This document shows, piece after piece, positions 42,272 to 51,338 of a DNA stretch of 64,000 nucleotides (positions are counted from its first letter, which is position 1; every line of letters begins with the position of its first letter). The stretch spans positions 45,083 to 109,082 of the forward strand of contig QWPW01000006.1 in the NCBI GenBank assembly GCA_003671025.1, in the 5' to 3' direction. The notes beneath the pieces are model-generated. The model worked only from the letters and a program-made list of their open reading frames with translations. It ran no database searches and had not been told where the DNA came from. Source of the stretch: Planctomycetota bacterium (GTDB lineage Bacteria > Planctomycetota > Phycisphaerae > Phycisphaerales > SM1A02). Made by a program: the position numbers and the translations under genes.

Positions 42272-42736
42272 ATGACACTCATGCTCATTGAAAATTCTGT
42301 GATTGATCGCACGTCGTTCATCGACTGCGGCGCGGGACTTGCTGTCGTGTGCGCAATCGACAACGCGTCGTACTTCATCGGCGGCGAATCCACCGCCGTG
42401 CTCAACGGCGATGACGACGACGACGCGGGCTTCGAGCTCGACGATGACGATGATGACTTCGGCGAAGAAGAAACCTTCGGCGATGAAGACGCGCCCGCCG
42501 ACGACGATGACGACGAAGACGAGGATGAGGACGAAGACGACGATGATGACGACGACGATGCCGACGAACTCGGAGACGATGAGTCGAAGGACGCCGACGG
42601 CGAAGAAGGCGAAGACGACGGCGACGAAGAAGACGACGAGGAGTCCAAGAAGGACACCGATGACGAATCCGCATTTGGCGCCGCTGAAGACGATGACTTT
42701 CTCGACGACGAAGATCTCGCCGACGAGGACAAGTGA
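42272..42736 (+). CDS. Hyperacidic Asp/Glu-rich low-complexity protein
   Basis: MTLMLIENSVIDRTSFIDCGAGLAVVCAIDNASYFIGGESTAVLN head followed by ~110 residues mostly D/E. Confidence 0.6.
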   Translation: MTLMLIENSVIDRTSFIDCGAGLAVVCAIDNASYFIGGESTAVLNGDDDDDAGFELDDDDDDFGEEETFGDEDAPADDDDDEDEDEDEDDDDDDDDADELGDDESKDADGEEGEDDGDEEDDEESKKDTDDESAFGAAEDDDFLDDEDLADEDK

Positions 42737-42793
42737 CGCGTGGCGTTAGGACAAGTGACGCGCGACATTAGGACAAGTGACGCGCGGCGATGA
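42728..42793. repeat. 22-bp tandem repeat x3 starting at the DK-stop of the hyperacidic ORF
   Basis: gacaagtgacgcgtggcgttag / gacaagtgacgcgcgacattag / gacaagtgacgcgcggcgatga. Confidence 0.85.
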
Positions 42794-42824
42794 CGAGCGA
42801 TCATTCGCTCATCCATCCGCGCGA

Positions 42825-44087
42825 TCAACCACCCATAAACCGCGCCAGCAGCAACTTCACGCCGCCGGGGTGAGGCACGACGAACAGAACGGTGGGACGA
42901 CCTTCCATCGCTTCCATCGCGCGAGGAACCGCGACTTCATCGAGGATCACTGTGCCGGGATCGCGCGTGAGTTCTTCGGAGCTCGCGTCGAGCGCGCGCA
43001 CGCGCACGCGTCCGCCCACGAGCACCGCCACACGATCATTCGACACGCGTCCCAGCGCCATCACGCCGCCGTTGATTGGACGCAATCCATCGGCATCGTT
43101 CCAACGCACGAGCGAATTGAGCGCGGGATGAAACGCGATCCAGTCACGGCCATCAATGCCATCGCGCACGCCTTGGGGCGCGAGCATCTGCGCGGCGGTT
43201 TGATCATCGGCGCGATCACTGATCAGCGCGCGCGTCAGTGATTGCGTGAGCGATTCATCGCTGGTGGGATCAGCGCTGGCGAACTCAAGAATCCCATCAC
43301 GTGCGCACATCGCAAACACGCGCGAGCCATCGCTGTTGAAGGTGGGAAACAAGTAACTGCGCGCGCCGTCTCCGAGCAATTTGCAAACCTTGCCATTGCG
43401 CTGCACGACAAGATCAAACTGTCGCTCACGCACATCGCGCGATGAATACGTCAACGCGCCGTCGATCCCCAACGACGCGAATGCATTCACGCGACCATCT
43501 TGCACCAACCACTCGATGTCGTTCTTGCCCCACTCGAGGCGACCAATCCAACGCGCGCCATCGGGACGCGGACTCTCGACTAAAAATCCGCGCGCGTCGC
43601 TGTTACGTCCGAGCACGAGTCCGCTGTCGGTCTCGCCTAGACGCACGAGTCCAGTCGGCGCGACGCGATACATCGCGATGCGCGAAGCCTTGGGTGCCCG
43701 CTGTCCCGGGCGCGCAAGCATGGTGGCGCCATCAGGTGGAGTGCCCGTTTGCACTGCGATGAACTGTCCGCTGGGAGAGAGCAACGGCAGCGTGAATCCA
43801 TCGGTGGTGATGGTGCCCAGTGCGCGCACATCCATCGACACGCCACTGCCAATCACCGTGCCCATCGCGTGCAGCGCATCAGGCCCCACACGCGGCGCGG
43901 CGGCGGAAATCACTGGTTTTGTAGGGGTTTTCGCGGTGTTCGGCGGCGTGCTGGTGGTGGTGACGCACGCAGCAAGCAAGAGTGTTCCCACAAACAACGC
44001 ACCCGCCGCGCCAAGGAAATTCCATCGGCGCGACGGGTGCGAGTAGTTACGGATGTCGATGCGCATGAGCGTGTGCGGAACACGCAC
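42825..44087 (-). CDS. Putative lipoprotein, propeller-like, last gene of the T2SS operon
   Basis: Signal with lipobox GTLLLAACV; repeated beta-strand pattern; same strand and close behind the secretin. Confidence 0.6.
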   Translation of the reverse strand: MRVPHTLMRIDIRNYSHPSRRWNFLGAAGALFVGTLLLAACVTTTSTPPNTAKTPTKPVISAAAPRVGPDALHAMGTVIGSGVSMDVRALGTITTDGFTLPLLSPSGQFIAVQTGTPPDGATMLARPGQRAPKASRIAMYRVAPTGLVRLGETDSGLVLGRNSDARGFLVESPRPDGARWIGRLEWGKNDIEWLVQDGRVNAFASLGIDGALTYSSRDVRERQFDLVVQRNGKVCKLLGDGARSYLFPTFNSDGSRVFAMCARDGILEFASADPTSDESLTQSLTRALISDRADDQTAAQMLAPQGVRDGIDGRDWIAFHPALNSLVRWNDADGLRPINGGVMALGRVSNDRVAVLVGGRVRVRALDASSEELTRDPGTVILDEVAVPRAMEAMEGRPTVLFVVPHPGGVKLLLARFMGG

Positions 44088-44123
44088 GATGTTTCTTTCT
44101 CATGCGCCCTTGCGCCGAGAAAC

Positions 44124-47075
44124 TTACGGCGTGCCTTGTTGCTTCTTGTCGACTCCTGCGGTTTCGTCGATGGCATCGGGCTCGCTGTCGACCGACTCGC
44201 CCTTCTTGAGGTCGTCGAAGAACTTGCCTTCTTTAAGCATCGCCTTCGAACTGGTCTCGAGCGGTTGTTGCAACATGCGCAAGCGACCACGCTCTTCCTT
44301 GTTGAAGTTGTCGTCGTTGGCGTCGGGATTCTCCACCACGACCGGCACGAGGAACACTACGAGTTCCACAACTTCCATCGAACGCTCGGTCGAGCTGAAC
44401 GCAGCACCAAGAATCGGAATGTCGCCTAAGAACGGAATGCGGCGATCGACTTGTGTCTCTTGCTCGCGACGAATTCCCGAGATGACAATCGTCTGACCGT
44501 TCTTGACCGTGACGCTGGTGTTGGTCTGACGGCGATCGACCACGGGGTTGGAGTTGATGGTGGTCGACGAGAGATTCGACAAGAGAATCTCGACTTCCAT
44601 CGCGACGTTGTTGTCTTGGGTGATGCGCGGACGCGCGTTGATTCCTACGCCGACGAACTGCTGCTCGAAGCTGGTGGTGGTGCCGCCGGTACCGCCGTTG
44701 GTCGATCCCGTTTGGAACGAAACATCGCTACCCGCGACAAACTTGGCTTCCTTGTTGTCCTCGGTAAACACGCGCGGTTGCTGGAGAATTCGCACCGAGT
44801 TGTCGGTGGAGAGTGCTTGCAAGAAGAACGCGAGATCGTCGGTGGTCGAGATGGTGAGCGAGCTGGCGTCAAACCATGGCGAACCAAAGTTGTCGCTGCT
44901 GTTGCCCGAACCGGACTTTTCCATCTCCAAACCAATGTTGCCCGTGACCGAGTTTTCGCTGCCGTTGAGCGGCGACGCAAAGTCGCCCACGCGACCCACG
45001 CGCGCGCCCCACGAGAAGCCGTCGCCGACTTTCACTTCGGCCAACACTGCGGTGATCATCACCTGACGGCCAGGGCGATCGAGTTCATGGATGATCTCGA
45101 TGACCTTCTTCTCAACTTCTGGCGGCGCCATGACCAACACCGAGTTCTGCTTGGGATTAGGGACGACGCGACTGCGACCAATGAGCGCGCTCACTTCCGA
45201 CGGCGTCTCGCCCGCGCCTGCGCCCGCGCGCCCGCCTTGCCAAGGGAAGGTCATCTCATTTTGCTGACCACCTTGTTGCGCCGTCGCAGTGCCGCCACTC
45301 GTGTCTGTCGCGCCTAGTCCCGTGTTGAAACTATCTGCCAGTCCGCTGAGGCCTTCCTCGGGCATGCGAATTCCGCCGCCTTCGGAGCCGCTCGCCGCGA
45401 GCAGCGTGTTGAGAATCTCCGAGAGTTCCACTGCGCCCACATGCTTGAGCGGCACATTGACGGGAAGTCCCGAAGTGAACGGCTGATCGAGATCTTGAAT
45501 CCAGCGATCGAGCCACTCGTAATTTTCTGGCGTCTTGGAAATCACCACCAGACGATTGGAGTCGGGATACGCCTCGATGGAAAAGATGTTGGCCACTGCT
45601 GCAGTAGGCGAACCATCTCCGCCGCCACCGCCAGCATTTTGCACCGCGCGACCACCGGCAAATGCACGGTTGGTTTGCGACGCGCGCGAACCAGTCGACG
45701 AGCCGCCGCCGAGCAACGTGTTGAGCAGCGTCTTTACTTTGATGGGATCGGCGTAGAGCAAGTCGTAGGTGCGGAAGATGCTGCCCGCCGAATTGGGCGG
45801 CAGATCCCACGCTTGGTCCACCAGTCGGCGAATCTCGGTCAACGTCGTCGGGTTCGCGCGCACGGTGACCGAGTTCATCGATTCAAGCACCGAGACGATG
45901 AGCTCACCGCCGCCGCCGCCCGCCGCGCTAGGCACGCCGGGCTGTTGCGGATTGCCGCGTTGTTGTTGGTTGCGACTGTTGCCGCGCTGCGCACTGGACC
46001 CGCCGCGACTTGCGCCCGCGTCGGCGAAGAGATCTTGAATCAGCGTCGAGATGGTGGTCGCGTCTTGATACTGCAGTCGAAACGTCTCGGTGGCGTAGTC
46101 ATTCCACGAAGGCGTGTCGAGCATGTTGATGAGCGTCTGCACCTTCTTGGCCAGACCAACATCACCCGAAAGCAGAATCTGATTCGAGTCGCCGTCCGCG
46201 GAAACCTTCACATCGGTGGGCAGCAGCGCTTGAATGCGCTCGAGCACATCGGTGGCACTCGCGGTGTTCAGTCGAAATACTTTGGTGACGAAGAGACCGT
46301 TGTCCTCGACCTCCATCACATCTTCTTCAGGCCCGAGCACCACGCCCGGCTGCGTCTTCTCGAAGTCCGCCGAAGAGGTGAGGTAGATGATGTCTTCGGT
46401 TTCCGTCACCGCGATCGGTGGCGTCGCCATCTTGAGCGACTGGAAGAGGAAGTCGAGCGCTTGGCTCTTGGGGATTTCCTTGTCGCCCACGAGCGTGATC
46501 TTCACGCTCGAGACGTCGGACTTCTTGTACGAGACATACTTGCCCGTCCACTCGTAGATGAAGGGGATGAGCGCCTCGACGCCTTCTTCTTTGAACGCAA
46601 GCTTGACCATCTTGTCGTCGATGGTGCGTCGTCCCTCGCGATTTCCGCGCAGCTGCGACGGCGGAGTCGCGGGCGCGGCCGTTGCGTTGTAGCTCGCGAC
46701 GGTGCGCACATCGTTTTGGATCGGCGCGGTGTCGCGCGCGGGCACAGGTGTTGGGGTCGGCGCTGGTGCAGGAGTCGGCGCGGTGGCCGGAGTTTCTGCC
46801 GCCGCTGGCGTGACGGGCGCAGTTGTTGGCTCGACGGGTGGCGTCGTCGGCGCAGCGGCTGGTTCAACCGGCGGAGTCACTGGCGGCGCGGTCGGCGCAA
46901 CTGCGGGCGTTGGCGTCGCATCTTGCGTTGGCGTCGGTGCCGCGGAAGGAGTGGGGCGGTTCGAATCGGCAAGCGAGGCGGGCACGAACATGCCCGCGAT
47001 CGCGATGAACGCCGTCGCACGGATGACATCACTCAGACGAGTGGTGCGCGGGAATGGTCGGTAGATCTTCTGCAC
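44124..47075 (-). CDS. gspD: Type II secretion system secretin
   Basis: N1-N3 repeats (LVVISKTPENYEWLDRWIQDLD), RQVMITAVLAEVKVGDGFSWG, TTINSNPVVDRRQTNTSVTVKNGQTIVISGI. Confidence 0.95.
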   Translation of the reverse strand: MQKIYRPFPRTTRLSDVIRATAFIAIAGMFVPASLADSNRPTPSAAPTPTQDATPTPAVAPTAPPVTPPVEPAAAPTTPPVEPTTAPVTPAAAETPATAPTPAPAPTPTPVPARDTAPIQNDVRTVASYNATAAPATPPSQLRGNREGRRTIDDKMVKLAFKEEGVEALIPFIYEWTGKYVSYKKSDVSSVKITLVGDKEIPKSQALDFLFQSLKMATPPIAVTETEDIIYLTSSADFEKTQPGVVLGPEEDVMEVEDNGLFVTKVFRLNTASATDVLERIQALLPTDVKVSADGDSNQILLSGDVGLAKKVQTLINMLDTPSWNDYATETFRLQYQDATTISTLIQDLFADAGASRGGSSAQRGNSRNQQQRGNPQQPGVPSAAGGGGGELIVSVLESMNSVTVRANPTTLTEIRRLVDQAWDLPPNSAGSIFRTYDLLYADPIKVKTLLNTLLGGGSSTGSRASQTNRAFAGGRAVQNAGGGGGDGSPTAAVANIFSIEAYPDSNRLVVISKTPENYEWLDRWIQDLDQPFTSGLPVNVPLKHVGAVELSEILNTLLAASGSEGGGIRMPEEGLSGLADSFNTGLGATDTSGGTATAQQGGQQNEMTFPWQGGRAGAGAGETPSEVSALIGRSRVVPNPKQNSVLVMAPPEVEKKVIEIIHELDRPGRQVMITAVLAEVKVGDGFSWGARVGRVGDFASPLNGSENSVTGNIGLEMEKSGSGNSSDNFGSPWFDASSLTISTTDDLAFFLQALSTDNSVRILQQPRVFTEDNKEAKFVAGSDVSFQTGSTNGGTGGTTTSFEQQFVGVGINARPRITQDNNVAMEVEILLSNLSSTTINSNPVVDRRQTNTSVTVKNGQTIVISGIRREQETQVDRRIPFLGDIPILGAAFSSTERSMEVVELVVFLVPVVVENPDANDDNFNKEERGRLRMLQQPLETSSKAMLKEGKFFDDLKKGESVDSEPDAIDETAGVDKKQQGTP

Positions 47076-47265
47076 GGTTCTAGCTCCGATTCTTTCAATG
47101 GATCAGGCAATGATCAGGCGGTGTCGTTGATCAAAGGCGGCGAGCGTGTGACTCTTCGCGCGATCGACCAAGGCTTTGATGTGTGAAGTGATGGAGCGCG
47201 GTGATGTTGCGCGATTGGCAACGCCGCCCCACATTTCTGATTGCGTGTTTCGTCGAGTTCGCAGG

Positions 47266-48459
47266 TTACGGATTCTGCTGCAGTCGTTGGATCAACATCG
47301 CGCGCTCGTGATCGAGTCGCGCTTGACTGTGATCGTCCACATTGAGGGAATCCGTCGCGGAAATCGCTTCGAGTGCGGTGCGCGCTTGCGCGTGAGTCAT
47401 CGAAGTGATTCCCGCATCTGTGAGCGTTGGCGGCAGCAGGCTGCGATCCGCATACTCCACGCCCTCGGTCGAAGTCGCGTCGGGCTCGGGGAGATTTTGC
47501 GGCTCCATTGCAGGTGAGTAGCCCGGTTGCTGGGTGGGATCTTCGCCAGGACCTGGGCCTGACGGTTGATCCGCGCCGGGCTGATCGCCGGGGCCTGTCG
47601 TTGGATTGTGGTTTGGTGTTCCTGGTGCAGCGCCCTCTGGAGCGGTCGGCGGCTTCGTGCCCGCGCTGCGCGGCTTGCTGCCGCCGTTTGCGGTGGCTGC
47701 TCCGCCAAAGGCTCCGTTTGCAGCGCCGGTTCCACCACTCATAGTGCCAGGAGCGCCAGGAGCGCCAGGAGCTCCGACTTTCGTTGTGACTCCGCCGGCA
47801 GCGCCGCTCGTTCCCGCGCCACTGGTCGTGCTTGCGGGAGTCGCCCCAGCTTCGGTGATGCTGCTCATGCGCGCGAGCGCGACGGCGCCCGTGAGAAACT
47901 TCGTGTCGAGTCTCGGCCAGAGCGAAACGGTGTACTCGCCGCGCAGATAGCCGAGTTTCGCAGAGAACGGCGCGTCGATGGCCATGACCGTGATGCCGTT
48001 GACGGTCTCGCCGATCTTGATCTTCGTCTCGCCAAACAACACGTACTCGCCCACGAACGATGTCGGCGCGGGACCGGTGTAACTCGCTGGTGGCGGTGGC
48101 GGTCCTGGCGGTGGCGCTGGCGGTTCGATGGGTTTGACGACGTCAGAGACCTTGGGCTTGCGCACAGGCGCGGTCGGCGACACATACATCGAGCGCCCGT
48201 CAAAGCGTTTGCGACTCTTATCGAAATACGCTTCGCTGTCGGCGGCGAGCGCGAGCAGTGGATCAGCTTCTTCGCTGGTGACAGAAGTGGAAAAGATCGC
48301 CGTCGTCAGCGCGCCGACACCGATTCCAACCACGTACAACGAGAGCCCTACAGCCACCGCAGAGACAACAACCGGAGTGGAGAAGCGAAGTCCTGTGGGA
48401 AGTTTGTCGAGGAGATCTCTCACGCGCCACCTCGTTGCGACTTGCGCATCACGCCCCAT
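47266..48459 (-). CDS. GspC-like type II secretion protein with Pro/Gly-rich linker
   Basis: N-terminal TM, Pro-rich region, HR-like domain (YVLFGETKIKIGETVNGITVMAIDAPF), position in operon. Confidence 0.6.
   Translation of the reverse strand: MGRDAQVATRWRVRDLLDKLPTGLRFSTPVVVSAVAVGLSLYVVGIGVGALTTAIFSTSVTSEEADPLLALAADSEAYFDKSRKRFDGRSMYVSPTAPVRKPKVSDVVKPIEPPAPPPGPPPPPASYTGPAPTSFVGEYVLFGETKIKIGETVNGITVMAIDAPFSAKLGYLRGEYTVSLWPRLDTKFLTGAVALARMSSITEAGATPASTTSGAGTSGAAGGVTTKVGAPGAPGAPGTMSGGTGAANGAFGGAATANGGSKPRSAGTKPPTAPEGAAPGTPNHNPTTGPGDQPGADQPSGPGPGEDPTQQPGYSPAMEPQNLPEPDATSTEGVEYADRSLLPPTLTDAGITSMTHAQARTALEAISATDSLNVDDHSQARLDHERAMLIQRLQQNP
47746..47772. repeat. 9-bp tandem repeat x3 (gccaggagc) encoding GAPGAPGAPG
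   Basis: Direct reading. Confidence 0.8.
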
Positions 48460-49253
48460 TTTTCGACGGTCATTTGCACGGAAACTCGGCGCGTGTCGCG
48501 GCGGTAGGTGATGCGCAAATCGGAAATCGCGTCCACGGCAGGATCGGCATCGAGCGCCGCAACCACCGCAGTCGCAGCCTCGGGCGTCGCCTCAAAGCGC
48601 AAGTCCGCGGTGAGTCGACCCATCACGCCGCCGATGCGCGCGGCGACGTCAGGAAGCACCGAGCTCGGCAGCGCCTGTGCGGGACGCATGTCGAGGCCGT
48701 AACTGCGAATGTCTTTCTTGCGCAACGTCGCGTCGATCGCGGCGGAGAGTTTCGACTTGGTTTCCGCCTCGAGGCGCGGCGCGGAATTTGGTCCAAGCAC
48801 GAGCGCGTGATCGGCGACGGCTTCGGGCAAATCGCTCGCTCGACTCGAAGCGCGCTCAAGCACCGCGGACATGTTGTCCGCGCGATTGCTCAGCTTGTCC
48901 GAGATCGGCCACAGCCAACTGTTGAGGATGAACCAACCCGCGAGCGCGGTGCCAGCGACGGCGATCCATTTGCCGCTGCGAGGCAGCGTGTGGTAGCGCT
49001 CAAGCACGAGTGCGAAGGGGTCGCGTCGCGCCACCGAAGTTGCAGGTTTTGCCGCGAATGGCTTGGCATTCGACAAGAGCGGCGAAGGGACGGTGGAGGT
49101 TGGTGCGGCAGTCACGGTTGAGGTCGAAGAAGCAGTGGGGAACGCGCGTAAGGAAGTCGAATCAGCGCTCGCGCCAACCGCAACCGAACCAGTCGAACTA
49201 GGCGTAGGCGGAAGAGTGGGAGCAGGATTGGGATTCACGGGCGTCATTGGCAC
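48420..49253 (-). CDS. GspM/PilO-like type II secretion protein
   Basis: Single TM (KWIAVAGTALAGWFILNSWLWPI) and ferredoxin-like C-terminal region; position. Confidence 0.6.
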   Translation of the reverse strand: MPMTPVNPNPAPTLPPTPSSTGSVAVGASADSTSLRAFPTASSTSTVTAAPTSTVPSPLLSNAKPFAAKPATSVARRDPFALVLERYHTLPRSGKWIAVAGTALAGWFILNSWLWPISDKLSNRADNMSAVLERASSRASDLPEAVADHALVLGPNSAPRLEAETKSKLSAAIDATLRKKDIRSYGLDMRPAQALPSSVLPDVAARIGGVMGRLTADLRFEATPEAATAVVAALDADPAVDAISDLRITYRRDTRRVSVQMTVEKWGVMRKSQRGGA

Positions 49254-49280
49254 GGTAGGTGATTTGGTGGCGCGACTGAC

Positions 49281-51338
49281 TTAGGTTTTGCTCTTCAAGT
49301 AGTCGAGGATGCGATTGAAATCCGCGGCAAGACGCTTGCGCGTTTCCGCATCGAGGTCGGCGCGATTCTTGGATTTGGCCAGTTCGCCCAGACGCGCGCG
49401 CGCTTGCTCTTTAGTCATCGCTTTGAGTTGCTCATCGGTGAACGGCTCGGGGATCACGAGGTTCGCCGCGGCGACTCCGCCGGGTCCACCACCTGCGCCG
49501 CTGCCAGTGCGCGGAGTTGCGGTTGCGCTGCCGGCGTCAGTCTTGGGCGCGTTGGGATCGACAGTCTCGGGAGTCGTTGCGGGCGGAGGTGTATCGCGAC
49601 GACCGATGCCGCGCGTGCCCATCGGCCGACTCGCCGCGTCGGCGCCCGTTGTCGCGTCGGGGTTTGGCGTCGCCGCGGCGTCTGCGTTGGCAAGCACAGC
49701 GGTTGTCGCAAGGGCTGCCGCAGGTGACTCGTTGGATTTATTCTCTGACTCGTCTTCGGTTTCAGCGCCCTCGTTGTTGCTTCCGCCTCGAGTTGAGCCA
49801 GAATTCGACGCGGCGTCTGCGCGCGCGTTGGAGTTCGCAGCAGGGGCGCCGCCGACTGTTTCGTCCGCATTCGGATCGCCGTACTTGCGCTGCGAAAGTG
49901 TCTTCACACTCCAGTCGCGGTCGGCTTCGATGCGCGCGTCACGCGTGGCATTCACGATCGCGGCGTCGAGATCAAACTTGAAGATTCCGCGGCCATCCGG
50001 CATGTTCCAGCGCCAGCGCGTCTTCTCAAACACGCCCGAACTGTCCATGTATTCGGCCATCTTGTTGACCGACTCGGCGGCGGAGTTCTCGCCTTGCGCT
50101 TTCGCTTCGGCCTTGACGCTGATGCCTTGCGTCGACGAAATCTGAATCGACTCGATCTCGATTCCGTCAGGCGTGCTGCACGCGAGATCGCCGAGCAACT
50201 TCGCGACGGGAACCGTGCGCTTGCTCAGCTCGGAGTAGAGCGCGATGCGGCTCTCGATTTCGCGCTGCTGACGATCGAACTTTCCGTATTCGTCAGGCAT
50301 CTTCCATTCGAGAATCTGTACCCGCGTCCAGTTCGCGACGATCGGCGCAACGCCGAGCACGAGAAAGGCGACCAGCGCGACGCGCAGGGCGCGGCTGGGA
50401 TTCGAGTAATGCTGCACGAAGCGCTCGATGCGCGAGGGAAGTAGCGATTGCTCACGCCGTGCGAGAGTGGCGAGGCTCGAGAGCGGACCCGTTGCGACGA
50501 TCGTGGCCGCGAGCAGAATCGCCCACTCGCGCCACCATTTGGCGTCGCGTTGCGCGGCTTCGACTTGCACCGAAAGCTGCGACGCGAGCAGTGCGCGAAT
50601 GGCGGGATCGAGCATGAGCACGGTGTCGCCCACGCGCTCGGCGCCGGCTTCGGTTTGCGCGATGATGCTGGCCACCCGCGCTGGTTCGATTCCCGCGTTG
50701 AGCGCGGTTTCGGCGATGGAACGGCGCAGACCTTCGTTCCACACGTTGTCGTCTTCGCTGGCGGTCTCGCGCGTCGCGCGCAGGACGAAGCCGCTTGCGC
50801 AGCGCATCGCGATGGCGATCGAACCGTCGCTGCGATCGGCGCGCAGTGCGGGCAGCTCGCCTGAGGCAAGCACCAACATCGCGGCGGGTTCAGGGATGTA
50901 TCGAGTGATTGATTCGAGTTTGGCGGGGACCGCGACGCCAACATGCGCAGCGGGCCACGCGATGATCACGCCTTGGCGATCGTCCGCGGTGGCGTCGCCG
51001 GTGAAGGCAAGGCCCAAACGCGAACTAGGAATCGAGCCGAGGAACATGCCCTCAGCCTGCATCCGCAGCGCGACCAGCATCAGATTCGGCGCTGCGTTTG
51101 GGATCGTGGAAAGCCGCACGATCGAGGAAGAAGCTGGCAACATCACCCGAAGATCGCCGCATTTCGCGTCACGGAGCCAGTTGCTCAGTCCCGTGGAATC
51201 TTCGCGGGGGAACTCACGTGCCTCAAGAACAGTGGCCTGAGTGCCTCGGCGAACGAGCAGGACTCGCCACGCATTGGCACGGTGCTCGGCAATGGCCAGG
51301 AGCGAGTCATCGAGGGCGGGTGGGGACGGCTGCTTCAC
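49281..51338 (-). CDS. GspL-like (PilM/PilN-type) type II secretion protein
   Basis: Actin-like N-terminal region plus TM and PilN-like periplasmic domain (DLACSTPDGIEIESIQISSTQGISVKAEA). Confidence 0.65.
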   Translation of the reverse strand: MKQPSPPALDDSLLAIAEHRANAWRVLLVRRGTQATVLEAREFPREDSTGLSNWLRDAKCGDLRVMLPASSSIVRLSTIPNAAPNLMLVALRMQAEGMFLGSIPSSRLGLAFTGDATADDRQGVIIAWPAAHVGVAVPAKLESITRYIPEPAAMLVLASGELPALRADRSDGSIAIAMRCASGFVLRATRETASEDDNVWNEGLRRSIAETALNAGIEPARVASIIAQTEAGAERVGDTVLMLDPAIRALLASQLSVQVEAAQRDAKWWREWAILLAATIVATGPLSSLATLARREQSLLPSRIERFVQHYSNPSRALRVALVAFLVLGVAPIVANWTRVQILEWKMPDEYGKFDRQQREIESRIALYSELSKRTVPVAKLLGDLACSTPDGIEIESIQISSTQGISVKAEAKAQGENSAAESVNKMAEYMDSSGVFEKTRWRWNMPDGRGIFKFDLDAAIVNATRDARIEADRDWSVKTLSQRKYGDPNADETVGGAPAANSNARADAASNSGSTRGGSNNEGAETEDESENKSNESPAAALATTAVLANADAAATPNPDATTGADAASRPMGTRGIGRRDTPPPATTPETVDPNAPKTDAGSATATPRTGSGAGGGPGGVAAANLVIPEPFTDEQLKAMTKEQARARLGELAKSKNRADLDAETRKRLAADFNRILDYLKSKT

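Noticed and set aside
42043-42828. 261-aa poly-Ser minus-strand ORF
   Set aside because: Antisense of the Asp/Glu-rich tract; GAC/GAT/GAA codons read as Ser-rich on the other strand. Kept as a caveat in the hyperacidic-protein finding
45441-47186. 581-aa plus-strand ORF
   Set aside because: Antisense to gspD; Arg/His/Gly-rich with no recognisable motifs
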